Assembly (NCBI GenBank): GCA_904419145.1
Contig: CAJFQQ010000001.1
Coordinates: forward strand, 39,707-103,706
DNA length: 64,000 bases
Origin: an uncultured Oscillospiraceae bacterium
Lineage (GTDB): Bacteria > Bacillota > Clostridia > Oscillospirales > Oscillospiraceae
Direction: 5' to 3'
Each line of letters begins with the position of its first letter. The stretch's first letter is position 1. The notes under the pieces are model-generated. The model saw only the letters and a list, made by a program, of their open reading frames with translations. It was not told the origin of the DNA and searched no databases. Shown here piece by piece: positions 47,644 through 56,123 of this stretch. A program made the translations under genes and the position numbers.

Positions 47644-49475
47644 TTGGTCTTCCTCCCTCCCTTGAAGATACCGTAGCCGAAGTGGTCGCACCGCAGACAC
47701 CGGCTGCTCTCCTCCATGGCGCCCTGCTCGGTGAGGCCGCACTCGATGCACACAAAGTCGCCCTTGCGCTCGCCGGCCTCCCGCTCGGTGGTGTTGACCC
47801 GGCCGTGGAGGGGGCGGTTGCTGAGATCCGGTGTGGGGATGTCCACATCCACGGTGATCTCATGGCGGAAGCCCAGGTACTCGTCGATGTTGGCCGCGGC
47901 TACCTTGCCGGCGGCAATGGCCTTGATGGCGCTGGCCGGGCCGGTGACGCAGTCGCCGCCGGCGAACACGCCGTCCATGTTCTCCTTGGGCAGGGTGCTG
48001 TCGCTGAGGGCCTCGATGGTGCCCCGGTGGACCGGGACGCCGGCGGACTCAAAGTCCTTGGTCTCAATCCCCTGGCCGATGGCCACGATGATAATGTCTG
48101 CGGGGATCCGCTCCTCTGGCAGGTCCGCCGGCTTGGGAGCCGGGCGGCCGCCCCGGACCTCTCCGATCATCTGGGGCTGGACCCACAGGGCCACGGCGTT
48201 GCCGTCCCCGTCGGCCTCGATGCGCACCGGCGCCTTCAGGGTCAGCAGCTCCGCCCCCTCGGCGATGGCTCCCTCCGCCTCCTCGGGCAGGGCGGTCATG
48301 TCCGCCTGACGGCGGCGGTAGACACAGGAGACCTTTTCCGCCCCCATGCGGACGGCGGAGCGCGTCACGTCCATGGCCACGTTGCCGCCGCCAATGACCA
48401 CCACCTTCTTGCCGGTGAAGTCGGCGATGTCGTCATCGCCGATGGCCCGGAGCATCTCCACGGCGCTCATCACGCCCCGGCTGTCCTCACCGGGGATGCC
48501 GGTTTTCTTGTCCGTGTGGGCGCCGATGGCGATATACACGCTGTCGTACTGCTTGTGGAGCTGCTCAAAGGAGATATCTGTCCCGATATGGGTCTCCGTG
48601 TGGACGGTGATGCCCAGGGACAGGATGGAGGCAATCTCCCGGTCCAGCAGCTCCCGGGGGAAGCGGTAGCTGGGGATGCCGTAGCGCAGCATACCGCCCA
48701 GCTGCTTGCGCTGCTCGTAGACGGTGACGCTGTGTCCCATGAGGGCCAGGTAGTAGGCTGCGGAGAGGCCGCCGGGACCGCCGCCGATCACCGCCACCGT
48801 CTTGCCGGTGGGGGAAGCGCAGGGGGGCTGGGGCACATCGCCGGCGTTGTCCACGGCGTAGCGCTTGAGGCCCCGGATGTTCAGGGGATCGTCCAGCATG
48901 TTGCGGCGGCAGCGGGCCTCGCAGGGGTGCTCGCAGATATAGGCGCAGGCCACCGGGAAGGGGTTGTCCTTGCGGATCAGGCGCACCGCGTCGGCACAGC
49001 GGCCCTCGTGGATCAGGGCGATGTACCCGGGGATATCCACCCCCGCCGGGCACAGTGCCACACAGGGCACCGGGTTCTCCAGGTTCCCCAGGCACCGATG
49101 GTTCTGGATGTGCTCGATATAGTCGTCCCGAAAGCCCTCCAGGCCCTTCAGGACCAGGCGTGCGGCATGGTAGCCAATAGCACAGGAGGAGGTGCACTCA
49201 ATGGTGCGGGCGGTATCCTCCAGCACCTGCAGGTCCTCCATCTTCCCCTTGCCCTCCAGGATCTTGCCCATCAGGGTGGAGAGCTGCCCCAGTCCAATGC
49301 GGCAGGGCACACATTTTCCGCAGGTCTGGGCGTGGCAGAGGTTCAAGAAATTACGGGCCATGTCAATGGGGCACAGCCCCGGGGGCGACGACGCGATCCG
49401 GCGCTCCATATCGTGGTAGAGCTGGTCCACCACCATCTGGGCCCGGTCCGGCGTCTTGATATCCAGTCTGCTCAA
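47637..49475 (-). CDS. Hydrogenase-linked flavoprotein: NuoF-type Fe-S cap fused to GltD-like NAD(P)H oxidoreductase
   Basis: This 612-residue protein has three parts. Residues about 20-120 match the C-terminal [4Fe-4S] region of NuoF/HydB (CGKCVPCRIGLGQL and TSSCAIG) without the FMN/NADH domain. About 125-545 is a GltD-like Fe-S flavoprotein: CVALCPAGVDIPGY, CEHPCEARCRR, FAD loop VIGGGPGGLSAAYYLA, NAD(P) loop VVIGGGNVAMDVTRSA, and GVFAGGDCVTGP. The C-terminal 50 residues carry CIECGLTEQGAMEESSRC-LRC. The start is TTG 49475 (family members begin MSRLxIKTP), though AAAGGAG is 12 nt away. It probably links NAD(P)H to H2 with HydA. Confidence 0.88.
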   Translation of the reverse strand: MSRLDIKTPDRAQMVVDQLYHDMERRIASSPPGLCPIDMARNFLNLCHAQTCGKCVPCRIGLGQLSTLMGKILEGKGKMEDLQVLEDTARTIECTSSCAIGYHAARLVLKGLEGFRDDYIEHIQNHRCLGNLENPVPCVALCPAGVDIPGYIALIHEGRCADAVRLIRKDNPFPVACAYICEHPCEARCRRNMLDDPLNIRGLKRYAVDNAGDVPQPPCASPTGKTVAVIGGGPGGLSAAYYLALMGHSVTVYEQRKQLGGMLRYGIPSYRFPRELLDREIASILSLGITVHTETHIGTDISFEQLHKQYDSVYIAIGAHTDKKTGIPGEDSRGVMSAVEMLRAIGDDDIADFTGKKVVVIGGGNVAMDVTRSAVRMGAEKVSCVYRRRQADMTALPEEAEGAIAEGAELLTLKAPVRIEADGDGNAVALWVQPQMIGEVRGGRPAPKPADLPEERIPADIIIVAIGQGIETKDFESAGVPVHRGTIEALSDSTLPKENMDGVFAGGDCVTGPASAIKAIAAGKVAAANIDEYLGFRHEITVDVDIPTPDLSNRPLHGRVNTTEREAGERKGDFVCIECGLTEQGAMEESSRCLRCDHFGYGIFKGGRKTKW

Positions 49476-49620
49476 CTTCCGGTCACACTCCTTTTCCCTT
49501 CTCATATTTTGTATAATTATTAAATTTTTATGCAAAAACTTCCAATTTTCCTCGGTTTTATTAGAATAATTATACTATCTGATTCACAAAATGTCCAGAG
49601 CATTTTGACAAAAAATTGTC

Positions 49621-49664
49621 AAAGGCGGTCCCTTCCGCAAAATAGCGGAAGAAACCGCCCTTTT
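49621..49664. terminator. Terminator after deacylase gene
   Basis: A long imperfect stem (AAGGCGGT, TTCCGC with complements) lies 15 bp past the deacylase stop. It has T-rich sequence on both sides. Confidence 0.7.
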
Positions 49665-49678
49665 TACTTCTATTTTTG

Positions 49679-51268
49679 TCAATTTCGACGAAGAACCCAG
49701 CCGTTTCCAAGGTCGGCAAACTCTCCCTCCGCAATGGCCGGAATCCCGGCCACCAGCACATAGTCCATGCCATCCGCATACTGGCAGGGGGCTTCATAGG
49801 TCCCCCGCTCATGCACATTAGCCGGATCAAAGACACAGATATCCGCATCAAAGCCCTCTTTCAGCAGCCCCTTCCCCCGCAGCCGCAGGAGCTGGGCCGG
49901 CAGGGCTGTCATCTTCCGCACCGCCTTGGGAAGCGGGATGGCCCCCTCCTGTCCCACATATTTTTCAATGATGCGTGCAAAGGTTCCGTAGACTCTTGGG
50001 TGAGGCTGCCCCTCGGTGGGGTAGGTGCTGTCGGAGATCACGGCGGCATTGTCATCCCGCAGGATGCGGATGATGTCGCTCTCCGCGGCAATGAAGTCGA
50101 TCATAGTGATCTCGCACCGCTCGCTGACCAGCAGGTCGTAGGCCGTCTCAAAGGGGTCCCTCCCCAGTCGCTGGGCGATCTCTGCGATGGACAGGCCCTG
50201 GTAGGGCCGGTTCTCCGGCTGGCGCAGGGTGGAACAGAGAATATTTTCCCAGCCCACCATGCCGGCGATGTTGTCAAAATCTGTCCCTGTCTGGATGCGG
50301 TGGGTCAGGAGCTTCCTCTGCTGGGGATCCCGCAGGCGCTCGGTAATGGCCTCCGTCCCCCCCACCAGAAAATCGTGGGGCAGAATATGGATGAGCTGGG
50401 TGGAACCGGCGGTATAGGGATAGGCGTCGCAGTGCACCCGGAGCCCCCGCTCCCTGGCGTTCTCCAGCATCGCCAGGGCTTTGGGAATCTTGCTGTCCCA
50501 GTTGCGCTTGCCCATGGCCTTGAGATGGCTGATTTGTACGGGAACGTCCAGGGCCTCCGCCACACGGAGCATCTCCTCCAGGGCATCCAGCACACCGTCC
50601 CCCTCCTCCCGCATATGGACGGTGACGGGTATAGCTCCATGGGCAAAGGGGCGCAGCACCTCCACCAGCTCCTCTGTGGTGTAAAAGCACTCCGGGGCAT
50701 AGCCCAGTCCCAGGGAGATCCCCAGGGCGCCATCGGACAGCGCAGTATGAAGGCGGCTCTGAACCTGTGCCGTCTGGTCCTCCTCCATATGCTCACAGGC
50801 GTATCCTGCCACTGCCGCCCGGGCGGTGCCTGCCCCCACCAGCATCCCCACATGGATGGCTGGCTGGGCACACTGGGCCCCTTCCAGGTAGTCCGCCATG
50901 GACGCCGTAGGGGTCTCAGCCCCCATCGCGCCGGTGATAGGGTGGAGATAGTCCAGCACCGCCTGCCGGTACGCACCGTCGATAGGCGCTGCCGACAGGC
51001 CGCAGTTGCCGCTGATGATGGTGGTCAGTCCCTGCTTGAGTTCCAGCTTTCCGAAATCCGGCCGGAACACCGCGCCGTCAGCATGGCGGTGGATATCAAT
51101 AAATCCAGGAGTCACCACGCGGCCCGCCGCATCAATGATCCGCTCTGCAGGCCCTAAATTTTCTCCGATGGCGGCGATTTTCCCGTCCCGGACTGCCAGA
51201 TCGGCGGTGAAAGGCTCCCCGCCGCTTCCATCTATCAGGCAGCCGTTTCGTATCACCAAATCGTACAT
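49679..51268 (-). CDS. N-acyl-D-amino-acid deacylase (amidohydrolase family)
   Basis: This 529-residue amidohydrolase begins YDLVIRNGCLIDGSGGEPF. It has the metal motif GFIDIHRHAD (about residues 60-69), TIISGNCGLSAAP, VQISHLKAMGKRNW and the C-terminal LLKEGFDADICVFDP. The Cys in SGNCG is the D-aminoacylase metal-bridging residue. It removes acyl groups from N-acyl-D-amino acids, perhaps for recycling wall-derived or dietary compounds. The start follows CAGGAGG; upstream codons lie in the leader. Monocistronic with a near-consensus promoter. Confidence 0.9.
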   Translation of the reverse strand: MYDLVIRNGCLIDGSGGEPFTADLAVRDGKIAAIGENLGPAERIIDAAGRVVTPGFIDIHRHADGAVFRPDFGKLELKQGLTTIISGNCGLSAAPIDGAYRQAVLDYLHPITGAMGAETPTASMADYLEGAQCAQPAIHVGMLVGAGTARAAVAGYACEHMEEDQTAQVQSRLHTALSDGALGISLGLGYAPECFYTTEELVEVLRPFAHGAIPVTVHMREEGDGVLDALEEMLRVAEALDVPVQISHLKAMGKRNWDSKIPKALAMLENARERGLRVHCDAYPYTAGSTQLIHILPHDFLVGGTEAITERLRDPQQRKLLTHRIQTGTDFDNIAGMVGWENILCSTLRQPENRPYQGLSIAEIAQRLGRDPFETAYDLLVSERCEITMIDFIAAESDIIRILRDDNAAVISDSTYPTEGQPHPRVYGTFARIIEKYVGQEGAIPLPKAVRKMTALPAQLLRLRGKGLLKEGFDADICVFDPANVHERGTYEAPCQYADGMDYVLVAGIPAIAEGEFADLGNGWVLRRN

Positions 51269-51351
51269 GCAAACCTCCTGTCCCGCAGCCAATCGTGCAT
51301 CTTCTTCTGCCAATCCGGCAAACCAATGCCAGCACCGATTCATTCAAGGTG

Positions 51352-51379
51352 ATTGTACCACGTACAGGAGATTTGTCAA
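51352..51379 (-). promoter_or_regulatory. Promoter of deacylase gene
   Basis: Minus-strand TTGACA (51379-51374) and TACAAT (51357-51352) are spaced 16 bp. The 5' leader is about 78 nt. Confidence 0.78.
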
Positions 51380-51390
51380 CGGAAAAGGCA

Positions 51391-52461
51391 TTACAGCCAG
51401 CCGGCGATCCGATCCCATTCACGCTCCGCCAGGGCATACACCCCGCCGAAGTCCACGGATCCATTGTATACTTTCTCCAGCGCATCATGGGACGCCTTTG
51501 CAGCCTGAAGCCCCTCCAGTCCTTCCTCCAGAAGCAGGCCGTGCATACGGCGGTAAAAACGGCAGCGCGCCTTGTTCTGCCGGCAGTGCTTCTGATCCAG
51601 CAGCGCATCCAGGTGGATGCGGCGATAGGGCGTCCCCGGATATTCCATCCCCGGCGCAGAGGTCACAAAGGCCAGGCGCAGCTCCGGAATCATCAGGTGC
51701 TGGAGCCGGTCCGGCCGGTCCGGATCCAGGCAGGCAATAACGTCATAGCCGCGCTCCGTGGCGGCCGTCTGTACCGCCGCCATTAGATGATAGCCGATGC
51801 CGCTGGTGTCCAACAGCTCATAGACCCGGTCGGCCAGAGCATCCACCGTGTCAAAGCGCCACAGGAGGCCCTTGTGGGTGACACCGCCCAGGTAACGGCG
51901 GAGGACGTTCCCTGTACCGCTGCCCTGCCGCCCGATCTCCCGGGCGATGATGCCGGACGTCCGGCGGGAGAGCTTCTCATGGTCATAGCCGGCGGTCAAT
52001 ACATCCCGCAGCGTGTTTTCCACCTCCCCCGCCGCCTGCAGCGCCCGATAGGCCCGCACATAGGCGGCCTTGTAATCGGTGGTGTGGCGGACGATATCCT
52101 CCCGCCTCTTTTTGCAGTCCTCAATACAGTAAAACTGCCCCAGATTTACATAGCGGTCTACCGCCGCCGGATATTGGGGCTCCACTACATGGGGCGATGT
52201 GCCGTCCACCGCGATGATCCCCACCCGAGGAAGCCGCACCGCGTCCAGGGAGTCCGGATCCCCGCTGCACCAGATGTATTCCACGTCCTCCCCCTGCTCC
52301 TCCGCCCGGCTGCCGATGTACTTCATGAAGGAGGATTTCCCCACCCCGGGCCCGCCCTTCAGAACCAGGATATCATAGTTTTTGTTTGGGTCTGTGAAGT
52401 CCTCATAGAGGCTTCGGAATCCGGCGCTGCTGTTGGCGCCCAGAAAAAAGTTTGTTACCAT
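51391..52461 (-). CDS. PRK06851-type P-loop ATPase
   Basis: This 356-residue protein begins MVTNFFLGANSSAGFRSLYE. It has Walker A LKGGPGVGKSSFMKYIG (about residues 34-50), and IIAVDGTSPHVVEPQYPAAVDRYVNLGQF is a conserved family segment. Related proteins of about 350-370 residues occur widely in Firmicutes, with no assigned function; the fold appears to carry two P-loop-like halves. It is divergent from the DUF2089 pair and has a possible regulated leader. A GGAGGGG site precedes ATG. Confidence 0.83.
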   Translation of the reverse strand: MVTNFFLGANSSAGFRSLYEDFTDPNKNYDILVLKGGPGVGKSSFMKYIGSRAEEQGEDVEYIWCSGDPDSLDAVRLPRVGIIAVDGTSPHVVEPQYPAAVDRYVNLGQFYCIEDCKKRREDIVRHTTDYKAAYVRAYRALQAAGEVENTLRDVLTAGYDHEKLSRRTSGIIAREIGRQGSGTGNVLRRYLGGVTHKGLLWRFDTVDALADRVYELLDTSGIGYHLMAAVQTAATERGYDVIACLDPDRPDRLQHLMIPELRLAFVTSAPGMEYPGTPYRRIHLDALLDQKHCRQNKARCRFYRRMHGLLLEEGLEGLQAAKASHDALEKVYNGSVDFGGVYALAEREWDRIAGWL

Positions 52462-52522
52462 ATTACCCCTCCGATCGGTGTTATCTGTATCAATCTATGC
52501 GGCCGCGGGGGGGATTGACAAA

Positions 52523-52569
52523 GCCGGTCAGGCCCTTTCAGGGAAAACCGGCCTGATAAGACAGGCCGG
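52523..52569 (-). promoter_or_regulatory. Two mutually exclusive leader hairpins upstream of PRK06851 gene
   Basis: On the minus strand, CCGGCCTG-N6-CAGGCCGG followed by TTTT (52569-52544) forms a terminator-like hairpin. Its 3' arm overlaps the 5' arm of a second stem, GCCGGT...ACCGGC (52552-52523), which contains an inner CCCT/AGGG. This resembles an attenuator, if transcription starts near 52650 at the TATAAT read at 52663-52658. Confidence 0.4.
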
Positions 52570-52612
52570 CAAACATGCCGCACAGCACCAGCAAAGCCCT
52601 GTTCTTTCCCCA

Positions 52613-52633
52613 GAAAGAAATTTTATTTCTTTC
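52613..52633. promoter_or_regulatory. Perfect 9-bp-arm palindrome upstream of DUF2089 promoter
   Basis: GAAAGAAAT-TTT-ATTTCTTTC lies 10 bp upstream of the -35 of the DUF2089 gene, in the divergent region. It could be an operator for either direction. It is also AT-rich, so chance is possible. Confidence 0.4.
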
Positions 52634-52643
52634 TATTTTACTA

Positions 52644-52672
52644 TTGACTTTCATTTTATTATAGTTTATATT
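52644..52672 (+). promoter_or_regulatory. Promoter of DUF2089-membrane pair
   Basis: TTGACT (52644-52649) and TATATT (52667-52672) are spaced 17 bp. Confidence 0.7.
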
Positions 52673-52706
52673 TAATTTTGTTAAACAAAACAGGAGGTGA
52701 CTGTCT

Positions 52707-53051
52707 GTGTCCATCGAGATCGTACCCAGCTGGATGGCGGATCTGGAAGATGAGGATGTGGTATTTATCAAAAAATTTATCCTTGCCTCCGGCTCCCTGA
52801 AAGACATCGCCGGGCAGTATGGCGTCACCTACCCCACCGTACGGCTGCGGCTGGACCGGCTGATTCAGAAAATCAAGCTCAGCGAGGCCGGGGCGGAGGA
52901 CTCCTATGTCGCTCTGGTGAAGCGGCTGGCGGTGAATGAAAAGCTGGATTTTGACACGGCGAAAATATTGATCAATGCCTATAAAAAGCGGGAGAAGGCT
53001 TCTGAGGGACGGCAGCAGAATGTCCAGGAACCTGAAGGAGCCCAACCCTAA
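52707..53051 (+). CDS. DUF2089 family protein
   Basis: This 114-residue protein starts at GTG after AGGAGG. The region FIKKFILASGSLKDIAGQYG followed by VTYPTVRLRLDRLI looks like a sigma-region-4/HTH motif that defines the DUF2089 family. It lacks the N-terminal zinc ribbon of longer relatives. It is probably a DNA-binding regulator acting with the small membrane protein encoded 47 bp downstream, in the manner of an anti-sigma or membrane-sequestration pair. That role is inference. Confidence 0.85.
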   Translation: MSIEIVPSWMADLEDEDVVFIKKFILASGSLKDIAGQYGVTYPTVRLRLDRLIQKIKLSEAGAEDSYVALVKRLAVNEKLDFDTAKILINAYKKREKASEGRQQNVQEPEGAQP

Positions 53052-53098
53052 CGGGATACCGCCGTAAAATGAATCCATAAAAAAAGGAGGATTTTCTC

Positions 53099-53431
53099 AT
53101 GTTGATCTCTTGGCGAACCATCATCGTGCTGACTTTCTTGGTGGCTCTTTTGGTGGGCAGCATCGTTCTGCAAATCTTTCTCTCCCGCCGGGAGAGCCCG
53201 TGGCCCGGGCTGGTGCTGCCGGGCATCAGTTTTCTCTATTCCCTTATCGTGATGCTCAATGTTGCCATTCTGTTTGATTCTAGTGGCTGGGCAATTGTCA
53301 GCACGTTCTTAATTGTCTTTCTGCTCTACAATATCCCCACGCTGGTGCTGCTGGTGATCTATTTCGCCTGCCGTGGAAAATACCGGCGCAGACGGGAGAT
53401 GGACAAGATGAACGCCCAGGATCTGGAGTGA
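53099..53431 (+). CDS. Small three-helix membrane protein
   Basis: This 110-residue protein has hydrophobic segments at about residues 7-27, 38-58 and 65-92. Its positively charged tail (RGKYRRRREMDKMN) predicts a cytoplasmic C-terminus. I do not recognise a named family. It is the second gene of the DUF2089 operon with a strong AAAAGGAGG site, and a terminator follows. Confidence 0.8.
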   Translation: MLISWRTIIVLTFLVALLVGSIVLQIFLSRRESPWPGLVLPGISFLYSLIVMLNVAILFDSSGWAIVSTFLIVFLLYNIPTLVLLVIYFACRGKYRRRREMDKMNAQDLE

Positions 53432-53441
53432 TCCAGGCGAA

Positions 53442-53483
53442 AAAGCGTCCCGGCACAGGCCGTTGCCTGTGCCGGGACGCTTT
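53442..53483. terminator. Bidirectional terminator after DUF2089 operon
   Basis: AAAGCGTCCCGGCACAGGC pairs with its 19-nt complement around CGTT; also ends the long leftward gene block. Confidence 0.93.
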
Positions 53484-53492
53484 CTATTGTCC

Positions 53493-53702
53493 TCAGAGGC
53501 GGAAATCCTCCTCCTTGAGCTTTTCCGTGTTCAGCTTCATGGGCCGGGGCGGGCATCGCTTCATGGGGTCATAGCGAAAGGCCGCGCAGTGCCCGCCAAT
53601 GGGGACAATCCCCTTCTTCCGGCAGATGACCTCCTCCTCGCTGATAACCTCCCCCTTTTTGCAGTAGGCACAGCAGGGGTCGATATCCCTTCGAAACAGC
53701 AT
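53493..53702 (-). CDS. Small Cys-rich protein
   Basis: This 69-residue protein has Cys in CCAYC (residues 9-13), VICRKKG (about 26), GHCAAF (about 37) and RCPP (about 48), spaced like a small metal- or cluster-binding knuckle. The remainder is basic and acidic without membrane segments. ATG 53702 follows AAGGGAGAGGG; the longer frame overlaps clpE in antiparallel-style codon shadow. It is last in the long leftward block after clpE. I know of no function; it looks conserved-hypothetical. Confidence 0.75.
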   Translation of the reverse strand: MLFRRDIDPCCAYCKKGEVISEEEVICRKKGIVPIGGHCAAFRYDPMKRCPPRPMKLNTEKLKEEDFRL

Positions 53703-53766
53703 AGTTTCCCTCTCCCTTCCCCGGGCTCCTTTGCCTGCCCGGCAAACACACACAGCTCCACTTCTC

Positions 53767-56079
53767 TTACATCGTGTACAGCGACACTTTGTCCCCCTCG
53801 GCCGTGGCCTTGATCTGGGTGATGGGGTGGTCGTAGCTGTCGATAATCTCGGTGGCCAGCTGATCCTCCACCTCCTTCTGGATCGTGCGGCGGAGGTTCC
53901 GGGCGCCATAGGTCATGGAGAAGGACTTCTTCACCAGATACTCCACCAGGGCCTCGTCGTAGGTGAAGTTGAGGCCCTTCTCCTTCAGGCTGCTGCGCAG
54001 CTCGTCCAGCATGATACTGGCGATGGCGCGGAAGTTCTCCTCCGAGAGCTTGTTGAAGCAGATGATCTCATCCACGCGGTTGATAAACTCCGGCCGCAGG
54101 AACTGCTGCAGAGCCTTCATGGCCCGGTCCTTATCCTGCTCGTTGGCCGTCTTGTTGAAGCCAAGGCTCCCCACCTTGGTATCGCTGCCGGCGTTGGAGG
54201 TCATCACAATGACCGTGTTCTCAAAATTCACCCGCCGGCCGTGGGCGTCGGTGATCTGGCCGTCATCCAAAATCTGCAGCAGCACGTTCAATACATCCGG
54301 GTGGGCCTTTTCGATCTCATCAAACAGGATCACGCTGTAGGGCTTGCGGCGGATCTTCTCCGTCAGCTGCCCGGCCTCATCGTAGCCCACATAGCCCGGA
54401 GGGGAGCCGATGATGCGGGACACCGAGTGCTTCTCCATAAACTCCGACATGTCCAGACGGATCAGGCTCTCCGGGGAGTTGAACAGGTCGTCGGCCAGCT
54501 GCTTGACCAGCTCTGTCTTGCCAACGCCCGTGCTGCCCACAAAGATGAAGCTCACCGGCTTGTGCTTGGGGCTGATGCCCACGCGGTTGCGGCGGATGGC
54601 TGCGGCCACAGAGGCGATGGCCTCGTCCTGGCCCACGATCTTCTTTTTCAGCCGGTCCTCCAGCTCGCTCAGGCGCTTGAACTCCGCCTCCCGGATCTTG
54701 CTGGCAGGGATCTTGGTCCACAGCTCAATGACCCGGGCCAGGTTGTCCATGGTGAGCTCCGGCTCGCCCTTGGCTTTGATGGCATCCAGCTCCTTCTGCA
54801 GCTGCAGCTCCTTGACCTTGATCTCCGCCAGACGCTCGAAATTGGGCTCGCCCTCGGTCTGGTTCTCGATCATGTCCTTTTCCTTATAGTAGTCCGCCAG
54901 CTCCCGCTCGATCTCCATACGCCGGGAGATGCTGGGGTCCTTCAAATTCAGATCCGAGCAGGCCTCGTCAATGAGGTCGATGGCCTTGTCCGGGAGGAAG
55001 CGGTCGGTGATATACCGCTCGCTGAGCAGCACCGCCTGGCGGAGGATGCCGTCGGGGATCTTCACCCCGTGATGCTCCTCGTAGTAGTGGGCGATCCCCT
55101 TGAGGATCTTCATCGTGTCCTCCATGTTGGGCTCCGCCACTGTCACCGGCTGGAACCGCCGCTCCAGGGCCGTATCCTTCTCGATGTGCTTGCGGTACTC
55201 GGAGAAGGTGGTGGCGCCGATGACCTGGATCTCTCCCCGGGAGAGGGCAGGCTTCAAAATGTTGGCGGCGTTCATGCTGCCCTCGGCGTCGCCGGCGCCC
55301 ACGATATTGTGGACCTCGTCGATGACCAGGATCACATTGCCGCACTTGCGGATCTCCTCGATGAGCCCCTTCATGCGGCTCTCAAACTGGCCGCGGAACT
55401 GGGTGCCCGCCACCAGAGCTGTCAGGTCCAGCAGATAGACCTCCTTATCCCGGAGCTTGAAGGGCACCTCCTTGTTCACGATTCTCTGGGCCAGCCCCTC
55501 GGCAATGGCGGTCTTGCCCACGCCGGGCTCGCCAATGAGACAGGGGTTGTTCTTCTGCCGGCGGTTCAGGATCTGCACCACCCGCTCGATCTCCTGCTCC
55601 CGGCCCACCAGCGTGTCCAGCTTTCCCTGGCGGGCCCGCTCAGTGAGGTTGATGCAGTAGCTGTCCAGGAACTTGTGCTTGGGCGCCTTCTCCCCCTTGC
55701 GCTCCTTCTCCCGGCTGCGGCCGGATTCACCGGCATTACCGGGAGCCGGAGCGTTCTCATTGTTAAACAGACGGTTGAGGAAGGGGAACGTGGCGGTCTT
55801 GCCGTCCTCGTCGTCCTCCGTGTTGTCCGCGTCCTCCTGGTTCATGAGGCCCTCCATACTCTCCGCCCCGCCGAACGCCTGCATCATCTCCTGGGAGATG
55901 TTCTCCAGATCATCGTCGGTGATGCCCATTTTGCTCATCATTTCATTAACCTGGGGCAGCCCCAGCTCCTTGGCGCACTTCAGGCAGAGCCCTTCATTCA
56001 CCATTTTGCCGTTCTCCATCTTCGCAATAAACACCACAGCCACATTTTTCTTACATCTGGAACACAAAGTCGGTTGCAT
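53767..56079 (-). CDS. clpE: Clp ATPase with N-terminal zinc finger (ClpE-like)
   Basis: This 770-residue Hsp100 unfoldase has an N-terminal zinc finger (CSRCKKN ... CLKCAKELG, residues 6-37) instead of the double ClpN repeats. AAA-1 has Walker A GEPGVGKTA (about 200) and a middle coiled coil (about 410-470). AAA-2 has Walker A GSTGVGKTE (about 520) and GYDEAGQLTEKIRRKPYSVILFDE. The zinc-finger layout is that of ClpE. It feeds substrates to ClpP. No CtsR gene is nearby. It follows cvpA by 44 bp with TTGGAGG upstream. Confidence 0.9.
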   Translation of the reverse strand: MQPTLCSRCKKNVAVVFIAKMENGKMVNEGLCLKCAKELGLPQVNEMMSKMGITDDDLENISQEMMQAFGGAESMEGLMNQEDADNTEDDEDGKTATFPFLNRLFNNENAPAPGNAGESGRSREKERKGEKAPKHKFLDSYCINLTERARQGKLDTLVGREQEIERVVQILNRRQKNNPCLIGEPGVGKTAIAEGLAQRIVNKEVPFKLRDKEVYLLDLTALVAGTQFRGQFESRMKGLIEEIRKCGNVILVIDEVHNIVGAGDAEGSMNAANILKPALSRGEIQVIGATTFSEYRKHIEKDTALERRFQPVTVAEPNMEDTMKILKGIAHYYEEHHGVKIPDGILRQAVLLSERYITDRFLPDKAIDLIDEACSDLNLKDPSISRRMEIERELADYYKEKDMIENQTEGEPNFERLAEIKVKELQLQKELDAIKAKGEPELTMDNLARVIELWTKIPASKIREAEFKRLSELEDRLKKKIVGQDEAIASVAAAIRRNRVGISPKHKPVSFIFVGSTGVGKTELVKQLADDLFNSPESLIRLDMSEFMEKHSVSRIIGSPPGYVGYDEAGQLTEKIRRKPYSVILFDEIEKAHPDVLNVLLQILDDGQITDAHGRRVNFENTVIVMTSNAGSDTKVGSLGFNKTANEQDKDRAMKALQQFLRPEFINRVDEIICFNKLSEENFRAIASIMLDELRSSLKEKGLNFTYDEALVEYLVKKSFSMTYGARNLRRTIQKEVEDQLATEIIDSYDHPITQIKATAEGDKVSLYTM

Positions 56080-56123
56080 AGTTACTTGACCTCCAAGGGT
56101 TACGTCCGCCCAGGCGCAGGGCC

